Shown here: positions 1 to 6,026 of the stretch, in pieces | How positions within the stretch are numbered: the first letter of the stretch is position 1 | How the letters are laid out: each line of letters starts with the position of its first letter | Assembly (NCBI GenBank): GCA_030673805.1 | Contig: DAOVIH010000057.1 | Coordinates: forward strand, 1-6,989 | DNA: 6,989 nt | Reading direction: 5' to 3' | From: Candidatus Bathyarchaeota archaeon | GTDB taxonomy: Archaea > Thermoproteota > Bathyarchaeia > Bathyarchaeales > Bathycorpusculaceae | The notes under the pieces: model-generated | Told to the model about the DNA's origin: nothing | What the model saw: the letters and a program-made list of their open reading frames with translations, nothing else | Databases searched by the model: none | Translations under genes and position numbers: made by a program

Positions 1-1194
1 CTTCATTTCCCTATCTTTCATCTTTTTTTCTGGCAAGGTCTCAGGGGCATAGATCAAGGGTAGTACAGATATGAACAAGAAGATACTTGCAAAGGTGAAG
101 ATTGTTTCCATTTCGATTTGAGCCAGAAATGGTCCGATTCCGATTCGAATAAAATTAGAGAGAAGATAGGGTAGGACGCCGAGAATATAGAATTTGTCAC
201 TGGGTCGGCGATGGGCTAAATCGCCCCATATTGTGAATAGAAATATTGTAAATAGGATTCCCCAAGCGATCCCGTCAACAACGGTGTAGAAAATCAATCC
301 TTCGATGCTTCCTTTGGTGATTCCGAGGATGGCGTAGCCTAACCCCAGCATTATGAAGCCGAGTATCGCTAGTCGTTTTCGGCCAAAAATGTCTGCTAGG
401 AAGCCACTGATTACGGCGAATATAGCTATTAGTATGTATTCTACTGTGGTGATAGACTGCACAAAGCTTTCTTCTCCAAGCGAACTTGCTTGGTTCAACA
501 TGATGGGGTATGTCAAATAGTTCACCATGGTGAACATCAACCAAGATATGAAATAGAGCAGGAATGGCCTATTTGTTATGATGGATGCGTAGCTAACTCC
601 TTTAGATTCCTGGTAAGGGGGATCCTGAAACTTGAGGAAAATAAGTAGTACTACGCCCAGTAGTCGAACTGTAGCTAGAACAAGAACTCCAGTTAGGATG
701 TTGACGCTTCCGATGTTGCCGAGAATGAAAAAGCCTAATCCAATTAGGAGAAAAGTTATTCCTGCTAGTTTAGCCCGGTTTTCAACACTTGTGGAAGCTG
801 CGAAATGCGCCATAGTTGCGGGCATACCTACGCCGAAGTATACGCCATAGAAGGCTGATACTATCAAAAGCCCTGCAAGTGTCGTTATGTTAAAAGCTAG
901 GGGCAGTGCAGAAAAGAATATTCCAAGAAGCATCCAAAAGACTAGAAACTGACTTTTCTTTTTCACCTTGCTTGTAACCTTTGCTGCAACTAGCCCTGAG
1001 ACTGCAATTCCTGTGATGTTAACTCCTAGAACCAAGAGGACTTCGTAATTTCCAAAATTTGGTGCAAGTGTAGCTTCTCTAATGATGCTGAATGCGATGA
1101 AATACCAAATAAACGCGTTCGCTACCAAAACTAGGGTTGCGGCGGCAACTCTAAGATCTAGTCCTATTCTTTTGCTGAATGCACCGTGAGACAT
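1..1194 (-). CDS. Major facilitator superfamily (MFS) transporter, 3' end cut by window edge
   Basis: An uninterrupted frame of 398 codons starts at ATG (complement of 1192-1194) and leaves the window without a stop. The protein begins MSHGAFSKRIGLDLRVAAAT and is strongly hydrophobic, with about twelve probable membrane segments: roughly residues 14-38, 51-70, 82-101, 104-124, 143-162, 164-187, then a polar linker to about 206, then 208-232, 249-268, 274-292, 299-322, 335-358 and 362-383. The loop between segments 8 and 9 carries a clear MFS motif A, GFLADIFGRKR (264-274). The equivalent loop 2-3 (SGLVAAKVTSKVKKKSQ) is basic but degenerate. The tail APETLPEKKMK resembles usual MFS C-termini, so only a few residues are probably missing. 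It should be a secondary transporter in the cytoplasmic membrane. The substrate cannot be told from sequence, since the family spans sugars, drugs, nitrate and organic acids. It lies downstream of the polyprenyl synthetase on the same strand but 222 bp away, so it probably has its own promoter. Confidence 0.92.
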   Translation of the reverse strand, partial: MSHGAFSKRIGLDLRVAAATLVLVANAFIWYFIAFSIIREATLAPNFGNYEVLLVLGVNITGIAVSGLVAAKVTSKVKKKSQFLVFWMLLGIFFSALPLAFNITTLAGLLIVSAFYGVYFGVGMPATMAHFAASTSVENRAKLAGITFLLIGLGFFILGNIGSVNILTGVLVLATVRLLGVVLLIFLKFQDPPYQESKGVSYASIITNRPFLLYFISWLMFTMVNYLTYPIMLNQASSLGEESFVQSITTVEYILIAIFAVISGFLADIFGRKRLAILGFIMLGLGYAILGITKGSIEGLIFYTVVDGIAWGILFTIFLFTIWGDLAHRRPSDKFYILGVLPYLLSNFIRIGIGPFLAQIEMETIFTFASIFLFISVLPLIYAPETLPEKKMKDREMK

Positions 1195-1221
1195 TGTCAA
1201 ACTGGCTTTGTTCTATTCCTG

Positions 1222-1229
1222 TAGTTAAA
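1222..1229 (-). promoter_or_regulatory. Probable TATA box of the MFS gene
   Basis: On the minus strand this reads TTTAACTA inside an AT-rich run. Its centre is about 31 nt before the ATG at 1194, and no Shine-Dalgarno sequence lies close to that ATG. This fits an archaeal leaderless promoter and matches the spacing seen before leuS. A second AT-rich element (minus-strand TCTATAATCTATA, about 1260-1272) could instead give a leader of about 45 nt. The call rests on spacing and composition only. Confidence 0.35.
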
Positions 1230-1320
1230 TTTTGAGAATTTTGGAACAATATTTGGTGTATAGATTATAGATTAGGCCTAAACTGGCGGGTTCGCCTTCG
1301 AAAATCGACTAACCGCAATG

Positions 1321-1328
1321 CTTTTAAG
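1321..1328 (+). promoter_or_regulatory. TATA-box-like element for a small plus-strand unit
   Basis: CTTTTAAG is a good archaeal TATA-box form. It lies 49 nt (centre to start) before a TTG codon with its own GGAG. The TATA boxes assigned to the metal-binding mini-protein and to pyrD stand 53 and 55 nt before their TTG starts. The spacing predicts a transcript start near 1350. It faces the 3' end of the polyprenyl synthetase gene, so any transcript would be antisense to it. Confidence 0.35.
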
Positions 1329-1373
1329 CCTAACTGTTCTACATAAATACAGAATCGAAAGGAGAAGGGTAGA

Positions 1374-1415
1374 TTGAAAAGAGATAAACCAGTCCGATGG
1401 GCAGGTTGGTTCTAA
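1374..1415 (+). other. Candidate micro-ORF, 13 codons, TTG start
   Basis: The frame reads MKRDKPVRWAGWF and stops at TAA. GGAG at 1361-1364 sits 9 nt before the TTG, and a TATA-like box lies at 1321-1328. The stop ends one base before the convergent stop of the polyprenyl synthetase gene. The peptide is basic with two tryptophans, and I recognise no family. It could be a real small peptide, the translated part of an antisense RNA, the remnant of a lost gene, or chance. Its only support is the ordered set of signals, so coding status is uncertain. Confidence 0.22.
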
Positions 1416-1416
1416 A

Positions 1417-2493
1417 CTAAGGAGTTCTTAGAAGCTCCAAATTTTCTAGTAAGGCCAACCCAAGCGTTTCCATTTCTTTCCTTGTTTGCCTATTAGTTAC
1501 TAATAACAATTTCTGTTTTTCTTTTCTGATCAACCTGGTCATTTGCTCGATCAGCTCTTGAACTTCTGGTGAATTCCGAACTGTAGACGTTATCCTTTCA
1601 GCACTTTTCTGGCTAAACCTAGGATTCTCTAAGATTGAAATTACTTCGTCTCGAGTTTTTGGGTTTTGAAGTGCGTGGAGCAAAGGAAGAGGTGGCACCT
1701 CGTTTTTTAATCGGTTTTGGAGTTCTTCGTATTCTGCAAGATCTATGAAATCCTCGATGACTGTAGCCACAACTCCAAAGGTCCTACCGAACTGTCCCAT
1801 TGTTTCAACAACTGTTTCACCTCCATTCCCCAAGATGGCTCCAATTTTCATATTTAACTCATGAACTGAGGCTTTCATTTCGATGATTCGAAAATACTCT
1901 TCTAAAGGCCGATCGAGTTTTCCTTTTAATCCCATTTCCAAAATCTCCGCTCGACTCATCTCTATGGAGGTTTGAGTAATCAAACTCAAAATCCTATCAC
2001 GCTGTTTCTTTGACATTTTGGCGCATTCGTTGTTCAGTATAACCATTCCTCGCATCAACAGAGCGTCACCTACCAGAAGCGTAGTTTCTTTTCCAAATCT
2101 GCCAAAAACCGTCTGTTTGGAACCTTTCGTCAATGAATTATCGATAATATCGTCGTGTACATCAGCAGCTCCTGCTATCAACAAAATAGCTGCACCTACT
2201 TCGATAGTATCTTTAGGGTTTCCCCCAACCGCCTCGCAAGAAAGAGAAATCAACGCCGGAAAAATCGGCATTGCACCCGGCATAGAAACCTGGACAAAAT
2301 GCCTCAAAGCGTTATCCAGTATCTCGTCGCCTCCAAAACTCGCCAGAATTTCGTTCGTGACTTTTTCTATGGCTTCTTTGCCTCTACGATTAGCAATTCC
2401 TATCATACTCTCAGTTGCGGATAACTTTGATCCCATTTCCATCGAACAATAACTTATCCTTTTTTGTATTTGGTTTTTTGGTATGATGACCAC
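1417..2493 (-). CDS. Polyprenyl synthetase family protein (trans-isoprenyl diphosphate synthase fold), divergent
   Basis: The 358-residue frame uses GTG at 2493. ATG at 2442 (residue 18) or 2436 (residue 20) would remove a tail, MVIIPKNQIQKRISYCS, that looks non-family, so they are serious alternatives. The family joins isopentenyl diphosphate to allylic diphosphates; in archaea the products feed membrane lipids and quinones. The order of motifs fits: CEAVGGNP (86-93), then first aspartate-rich motif DVHDDIIDNS (111-120; D114, D115, D118), then GDALLMRG, then a lysine-containing helix EMKASVHELNMKIG (205-218), then second aspartate-rich region VIEDFIDLAE (245-254). Departures are visible: the region where GKRxRP normally binds isopentenyl diphosphate reads PGAMPIFP (72-79) and lacks the basic residues, and DDxxD is EDFID. 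RLKNEVPPLPLLHAL (261-275) stands where other members have their C-terminal partner motif. Chain length and activity are therefore open. It is transcribed divergently from leuS. The fold assignment is firm and the enzymatic role is inferred. Confidence 0.92.
   Translation of the reverse strand: MVIIPKNQIQKRISYCSMEMGSKLSATESMIGIANRRGKEAIEKVTNEILASFGGDEILDNALRHFVQVSMPGAMPIFPALISLSCEAVGGNPKDTIEVGAAILLIAGAADVHDDIIDNSLTKGSKQTVFGRFGKETTLLVGDALLMRGMVILNNECAKMSKKQRDRILSLITQTSIEMSRAEILEMGLKGKLDRPLEEYFRIIEMKASVHELNMKIGAILGNGGETVVETMGQFGRTFGVVATVIEDFIDLAEYEELQNRLKNEVPPLPLLHALQNPKTRDEVISILENPRFSQKSAERITSTVRNSPEVQELIEQMTRLIRKEKQKLLLVTNRQTRKEMETLGLALLENLELLRTP
1421..1445 (+). terminator. Hairpin plus T4, possible end of the small plus-strand unit
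   Basis: GGAGTTC (1421-1427) pairs with GAA-g-CTCC (1431-1438), giving seven base pairs with one bulged G and a TTA loop. AAATTTT follows. The element lies over the last codons of the convergent polyprenyl synthetase gene, so the sequence is also constrained by coding. Archaeal termination depends mainly on U-tracts, and this one is short, so the call is weak. Confidence 0.22.
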
Positions 2494-2602
2494 ACAATTT
2501 CTTCAGAAAACTGCTAAGCAAGCTTCAAGTTTACCGTGAAAACACAAAAACCTTGTCTACATCGGCAGTCCAGCTGGTTAGTTTCATGACGAGTACAAAA
2601 GC

Positions 2603-2610
2603 CTTAATAA
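2603..2610 (+). promoter_or_regulatory. TATA box of leuS, leaderless type
   Basis: CTTAATAA, preceded by the purine-rich AAAAG at 2597-2601 that could act as a TFB-recognition element, has its centre about 30 nt before the leuS ATG. No Shine-Dalgarno sequence precedes that ATG (the upstream bases are CAACAAGTTCC), so transcription probably starts at or next to the start codon. The 142-bp gap back to the divergent gene also holds the palindrome CCAGCTGG (2570-2577), with no evidence of function. Confidence 0.5.
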
Positions 2611-2635
2611 CACAAGTTTCAATTCAACAAGTTCC

Positions 2636-5518
2636 ATGGGCTTTCTGAAAGAAATCGAGGCGAAATGGCAAAAGAAATGGGAAGATGCGAAGATCTTTGA
2701 AGCTAACCCGGAACTGGGCAGAAAAAAAATTTTTGTTACTTTTCCTTATCCTTACATGAACGGTCCGTTACATGTTGGCCACGCCTTTACTGCCACGCGG
2801 GTAGACGTTTTTGCCAGATTCAAGAGGATGCAGGGCTACAACGTACTTTGGCCATGGTCATGGCACTGGACTGGACAGCCTTTGCTGGGTGCCAGCCAAC
2901 GCGTCGCAAAGGGCGACAAAGAGTACATACGTATTCTAAGAGAGGTTGATGGCGTACCCGAGGCGGAGCTGAAGGGATTCGTTGACCCTCTGCACATGGC
3001 AACCTACTACACTGACGAAGGGAGACGTATTGCAAAACGAATAGGGTTTTCAATCGATTGGAGACGTGAATTCCACACAGGAATGCCAACATATCAAAAA
3101 TTCATAGCGTGGCAATACACAAACCTAAAGGAAAAAGGCTACGTCACAAAAGGCACTCATCCCGTTGTTTGGTGTCCAAAGGACAAAAGTCCCACTGGAG
3201 ATCACGATCGGCAAGTTGGTGAAGGCATAACTCCAGAATCCTACGTCTTAATCAAATTCAAACTTAATGCAAAAACCTATTTGCCTGCAGCTACTTTCAG
3301 GCCTGAGACTATCTTTGGTTTAACAAACATGTGGATCAACCCCAAAGCTGTATATGTGGAAGCCGATGTTAACGGTGAAAACTGGATAATAAGCGGTGAA
3401 GCTGCCGAGAAACTCAAAGAGCAAAATAAAACGGTTCACGTGATCCGATCTTTTGAAGGAAAAGAACTGATCGGTAAGCACTTTGAAAATCCTCTTACAA
3501 AACTAAAATTCCCGATTCTGCCAGGCTGGTTCGTAAATACTAATCAAGCAACAGGGGTAGTCTACAGCGTACCAGCTCATGCCCCATACGACTGGCTCGC
3601 TTTAAGAGATCTGCAGGTGAATCCTGAGACTCTTAAAGAATTTGGTATAGCCCCCGAAGTTGTCAAGCGAATAAAACCCATCTCTTTAATAGAAATTGCC
3701 GGTTTTGGCGAGTATCCTGCCGTTGAGTTAGTGGATAAGCTTAATGTCTCAAGTCAGAAGGACCCCAAAGCTGCTGAGGCTACCAAAACCTTGTACAAGA
3801 AAGAATTCCACAATGGAATCCTCAAGGCAAACTGTGGTCAATACGCTGGGAGATTGGTGAAAGAAGTCAAAGAAAGCCTTGTTTCAGACCTCGAAAAACT
3901 TGGGGTGGCAGACAGCATGTATGACCTGCCCCAGCCTGTAGTCTGCCGTTGCTTGACGCCTTGCAGCGTAAAAATTCTTTCCAACCAGTGGTTCTTAGAC
4001 TATTCAGACAAGGCATGGAAGGAAAAAACAAAAACTGCTGTGGGAAAAATGAAGATTTATCCAAATTCTGCAACTCAGTGGTTTCTAGTAGTAATTGATT
4101 GGCTAAAGGAATGGGCATGTGCTAGAACCACAGGTTTTGGGACTCCACTACCTTGGGGGAAAGGTTGGATAATTGAAACCCTAAGTGATTCCACAATTTA
4201 CATGGCGTTTTACACAATAAGCAAGCACATAAGACAACACGGAATAAAACCAGAGAATCTGCAGAGAGAATTATTTGATTTCATATTCTTGGGAAAAGGT
4301 GACAAAATGGAGGTAAGCCAAGAAACTGGAATCGACTCTGATGTCCTGGATAAGATGCGAGAGGAATTCTTGTATTGGTACCCTTTTGACCTGCGGGTCT
4401 CAGCGAAGGAACTTGTTCCAAACCACTTGACTTTCTGTATTTTCCATCATGTGGCAATGTTTCCCCCTGAACAATGGCCAAAAGCTATGGGGGTAAACGG
4501 AATGCTGATGATCGAAGGCAAACCAATGCACAAATCAAAAGGAAACTTTGTAACGATGAAAAACGCTGTTGAAAGTTATGGCGCTGACGCAACGAGGTGT
4601 GCCCTCCTGTTAGGCGCCGAGGCGATGGATGATCCCAACTGGAGGAGCAAAAACGTTCAAGAGATTCAAAGCAAGCTGGAAGCTTTGTTCAACTACGCAA
4701 CGAACATAATCGAAAATGCGAAGACCCCAGGAGAGGGCCATATTGAAAAATGGCTTATGAGTAGACTTCAAAATCGGGTCTCCCAAGTTACTAGCAACCT
4801 TGACGAACTGAAAACTCGGACATCCCTAGAAATCGCGCTTTTTGAGATCTGGAACGACTTCCGATGGTATAATCAACGGAAGGAGAAAACTAATTCAGAC
4901 ACTCTTCGTAAAGCCCTAAAGGTCTGGTTGAGACTCCTTGCCCCTTTCGCCCCGTATCTCTCCGAAGAATTATGGGCTAAAATGAACAACGATGGTTTTA
5001 TTTCTTTGGCTGAATGGCCAAAGATGGATGATAAACAAGTTGATGAGGCTGCCGAAGAACGAGAAAACTTCTTGATTGACTTAATTGAAGACACTCTAAA
5101 CATTCTAAAAGCCACAAAACTCACCCCAACCAAAATCTTCTACTATACTGCTGTCCCATGGAAGCGGAAAATGTATAACAAGATTCTAGAGGAAACGATG
5201 CGCGGAGAAGTCATGATCAGAAATGTGATGAAGGGATTCGCAAAAGAAGAAGAACTGAAGGGAAACCTTGGTACGGTTTCCCAGTTTGTTTCTAAGGTTG
5301 TTAAGATATTAAATAAGATCCCTGTGGACAGGAAAAGCAGATTCTTAAAGATTGGAATAATGGATGAGAAAAAGATAATCGAGGCTGCTTCTACCTTCCT
5401 GAAAGATAGATTTAACGCGGAAATCATCGTGTATGATGAAGAAAGCGAAGACCGCTACGACCCAAAACAAAGAGCAAAGTTTGCAATTCCTTTTCAACCG
5501 GCGATCTTCATAGAGTAA
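2636..5518 (+). CDS. leuS: Leucyl-tRNA synthetase, archaeal type
   Basis: Cytoplasmic class Ia enzyme that charges tRNA-Leu with leucine at the cost of ATP and clears mischarged tRNA by editing. The 960 residues match the full length of archaeal and eukaryotic-type LeuRS. The N-terminal Rossmann fold has the HIGH-type motif HVGH (46-49) after FPYPYMNGPL. The CP1 editing domain shows the threonine-bearing TFRPETIFGLTNMW (220-233) and the conserved aspartate in VPAHAPYDW (D319). A CRCLTPC cysteine cluster, SNQWFLDYSD and ACARTTGFGTPLPW follow in the expected order. The KMSKS loop reads KPMHKSKGN (629-637), with the second lysine kept (K633) but proline and histidine where lysine and serine are usual. 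The helical anticodon-binding domain starts near residue 700 and includes FEIWNDFRWYNQRK. The C-terminal archaeal domain, which contacts the long variable arm, ends IPFQPAIFIE. The ATG at 2636 suits both the N-terminal MGFLKEIEAKWQKKWE pattern and the TATA spacing. No frameshift or missing domain is seen. Confidence 0.98.
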   Translation: MGFLKEIEAKWQKKWEDAKIFEANPELGRKKIFVTFPYPYMNGPLHVGHAFTATRVDVFARFKRMQGYNVLWPWSWHWTGQPLLGASQRVAKGDKEYIRILREVDGVPEAELKGFVDPLHMATYYTDEGRRIAKRIGFSIDWRREFHTGMPTYQKFIAWQYTNLKEKGYVTKGTHPVVWCPKDKSPTGDHDRQVGEGITPESYVLIKFKLNAKTYLPAATFRPETIFGLTNMWINPKAVYVEADVNGENWIISGEAAEKLKEQNKTVHVIRSFEGKELIGKHFENPLTKLKFPILPGWFVNTNQATGVVYSVPAHAPYDWLALRDLQVNPETLKEFGIAPEVVKRIKPISLIEIAGFGEYPAVELVDKLNVSSQKDPKAAEATKTLYKKEFHNGILKANCGQYAGRLVKEVKESLVSDLEKLGVADSMYDLPQPVVCRCLTPCSVKILSNQWFLDYSDKAWKEKTKTAVGKMKIYPNSATQWFLVVIDWLKEWACARTTGFGTPLPWGKGWIIETLSDSTIYMAFYTISKHIRQHGIKPENLQRELFDFIFLGKGDKMEVSQETGIDSDVLDKMREEFLYWYPFDLRVSAKELVPNHLTFCIFHHVAMFPPEQWPKAMGVNGMLMIEGKPMHKSKGNFVTMKNAVESYGADATRCALLLGAEAMDDPNWRSKNVQEIQSKLEALFNYATNIIENAKTPGEGHIEKWLMSRLQNRVSQVTSNLDELKTRTSLEIALFEIWNDFRWYNQRKEKTNSDTLRKALKVWLRLLAPFAPYLSEELWAKMNNDGFISLAEWPKMDDKQVDEAAEERENFLIDLIEDTLNILKATKLTPTKIFYYTAVPWKRKMYNKILEETMRGEVMIRNVMKGFAKEEELKGNLGTVSQFVSKVVKILNKIPVDRKSRFLKIGIMDEKKIIEAASTFLKDRFNAEIIVYDEESEDRYDPKQRAKFAIPFQPAIFIE

Positions 5519-5520
5519 AG

Positions 5521-5614
5521 GTTTGCAGCAAACAAGGTCTGGTTATGAAGCTGAAAGGTCAGCCTATACCTTCCAGGTGACCTTTAGACTATTTGCAGCG
5601 GATTTCACAAAATC
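5521..5614 (+). other. Cluster of three inverted repeats downstream of leuS
   Basis: Three dyads follow the leuS stop. GTTTGC-A-GCAAAC lies at 5521-5533. AAAGGTCA-g-CCT at 5554-5565 pairs with AGG-TGACCTTT at 5575-5585, an eleven-pair stem with one bulged G and a 9-nt loop. GATTT-CACA-AAATC lies at 5601-5614. TTTGCAGC occurs on each side of the central stem (5522-5529 and 5592-5599), and AAGGTC occurs twice (5534-5539, 5555-5560) so that both copies could pair with GACCTT (5579-5584). The set may be a structured 3' end of the leuS transcript, a termination or processing region, or an operator upstream of the next promoter. No T-run directly follows the main stem. Confidence 0.5.
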
Positions 5615-5621
5615 TAGATAA

Positions 5622-5629
5622 TTTTATAT
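5622..5629 (+). promoter_or_regulatory. TATA box of the cysteine-rich mini-protein gene
   Basis: TTTTATAT lies in an AT-rich stretch. Its centre is 53 nt before the TTG start and 39 nt before the Shine-Dalgarno sequence. The expected transcript start near 5651 gives a leader of about 28 nt. The small gene therefore seems to have its own promoter and not to depend on leuS. Confidence 0.5.
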
Positions 5630-5664
5630 TTTGTTGGGAACAGAAGGGTCTTCAGAGTTCGTAG

Positions 5665-5671
5665 GGAGGTG
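5665..5671 (+). promoter_or_regulatory. Strong Shine-Dalgarno sequence that fixes the TTG start at 5679
   Basis: GGAGGTG is an almost complete match to the 3' end of archaeal 16S rRNA and ends 7 nt before the TTG. No ATG or GTG in this frame could serve as the start, so this site decides the gene's 5' end. Confidence 0.75.
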
Positions 5672-5678
5672 TAAACTC

Positions 5679-5807
5679 TTGACTAAGAAAAAAGGAGAAA
5701 AATACAAGTGTGATGAATGCGGCCTCATCATCGTGGTTGAAGATGCGTGCGGTTGTACACCTTGTGATTTAATATGCTGCGGGGAGACAATGGAGCCAAC
5801 GGAGTGA
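5679..5807 (+). CDS. Desulforedoxin-like cysteine-rich mini-protein, 42 residues
   Basis: The frame is TTG to TGA, with a strong ribosome-binding site and an upstream TATA box. After a lysine-rich start (MTKKKGEKYK) comes a CxxC knuckle, CDECG (C11, C14), a short hydrophobic strand LIIVV, a cysteine-rich turn ACGCTPC (C24, C26, C29) and ICCGETM (C33, C34). The outer pattern, KYKCxxCG, a hydrophobic strand, then CCGExM, is that of desulforedoxin and of the N-terminal domain of desulfoferrodoxin, where four cysteines hold one iron. Here the segment between the cysteine pairs is about three residues longer and carries three additional cysteines, for seven in 42 residues. It should bind iron or zinc in the cytoplasm; whether it carries electrons or is structural is unknown. 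It has no signal peptide and lies between leuS and pyrD with promoters on both sides. A zinc-ribbon protein of another kind is the main alternative. Confidence 0.85.
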   Translation: MTKKKGEKYKCDECGLIIVVEDACGCTPCDLICCGETMEPTE

Positions 5808-5817
5808 CTTAACAGCT

Positions 5818-5834
5818 AACTGTGTTGGCATCAG
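5818..5834 (+). repeat. 17-bp near-perfect direct repeat, copy 1
   Basis: AACTGTGTTGGCATCAG matches the copy at 6027-6043 at 15 of 17 positions, including an unbroken TGGCATCAG. This copy begins 10 nt after the stop of the cysteine-rich gene. It could be a regulatory site, the scar of an insertion or duplication, or chance. Confidence 0.4.
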
Positions 5835-5857
5835 AATCCTATTTTAATCTAATTCTT

Positions 5858-5914
5858 CAGTTTTCATCGCAAAAAGGATTGAAACTGTGGGTTGTTTCAT
5901 TATCACTCTTTTTT
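5858..5914 (+). terminator. Overlapping hairpins followed by T6, probable terminator of the mini-protein gene
   Basis: TGAAAC (5880-5885) pairs with GTTTCA (5894-5899) across an 8-nt loop, and T6 lies at 5909-5914 within a pyrimidine-rich stretch. The first arm overlaps AAACTG (5882-5887), which can pair instead with CAGTTT (5858-5863), so the two stems exclude each other. The position, about 50-105 nt after the stop, suits a 3' end, and the T-rich tract suits archaeal termination. The alternative stem resembles an antiterminator or simply an unrelated dyad. Confidence 0.35.
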
Positions 5915-6003
5915 ATGTCTTCTCTTGGGAACAATACATGACTTAATTTGGATTCCTTGTTTGGGACTGGATTTGGGGCTTGTAGCTACTAGATTGTAAC
6001 GAA

Positions 6004-6011
6004 GCTTTATC
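6004..6011 (+). promoter_or_regulatory. Probable TATA box of pyrD
   Basis: GCTTTATC is a modest TATA match, centred 40 nt before the Shine-Dalgarno sequence and 55 nt before the TTG at 6063. This repeats the layout of the preceding gene. Transcription would start near 6033, within the second copy of the 17-bp repeat. TAATAAAC at 6022-6029 is a less likely alternative. Confidence 0.35.
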
Positions 6012-6026
6012 TCTGCTTAGGTAATA

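Noticed and set aside
275..544. 89-codon minus-strand ORF within the transporter region
   Set aside because: It is an out-of-frame shadow of the transporter; the frame that yields membrane segments and MFS motif A is unbroken across the region.
632..850. 72-codon plus-strand ORF opposite the transporter
   Set aside because: Low-complexity, proline- and arginine-rich translation typical of an antisense shadow, with no ribosome-binding site.
1285..1296. GGCG-GGTT-CGCC, resembling part of a tRNA T-arm
   Set aside because: Only a four-pair stem, with no acceptor, anticodon or D arm around it, so no tRNA can be drawn.
2018..2452. 144-codon plus-strand ORF opposite the polyprenyl synthetase
   Set aside because: It is antisense to a gene with clear family motifs, has no recognisable domain or start signal, and its composition mirrors the real frame.
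2536..2589. Short GTG-started ORF upstream of leuS, possible leader peptide
   Set aside because: It lies upstream of the leuS TATA box, which predicts a leaderless transcript, so it would not be part of that mRNA; no Shine-Dalgarno precedes it.
5143..5427. 94-codon minus-strand ORF inside leuS
   Set aside because: Antisense shadow of the conserved C-terminal LeuRS domain; no start signal.
5711..5718. TGATGA resembling box C of a C/D guide RNA
   Set aside because: It encodes the CDE of the mini-protein's CDEC motif, and no matching box D at suitable spacing was evident.
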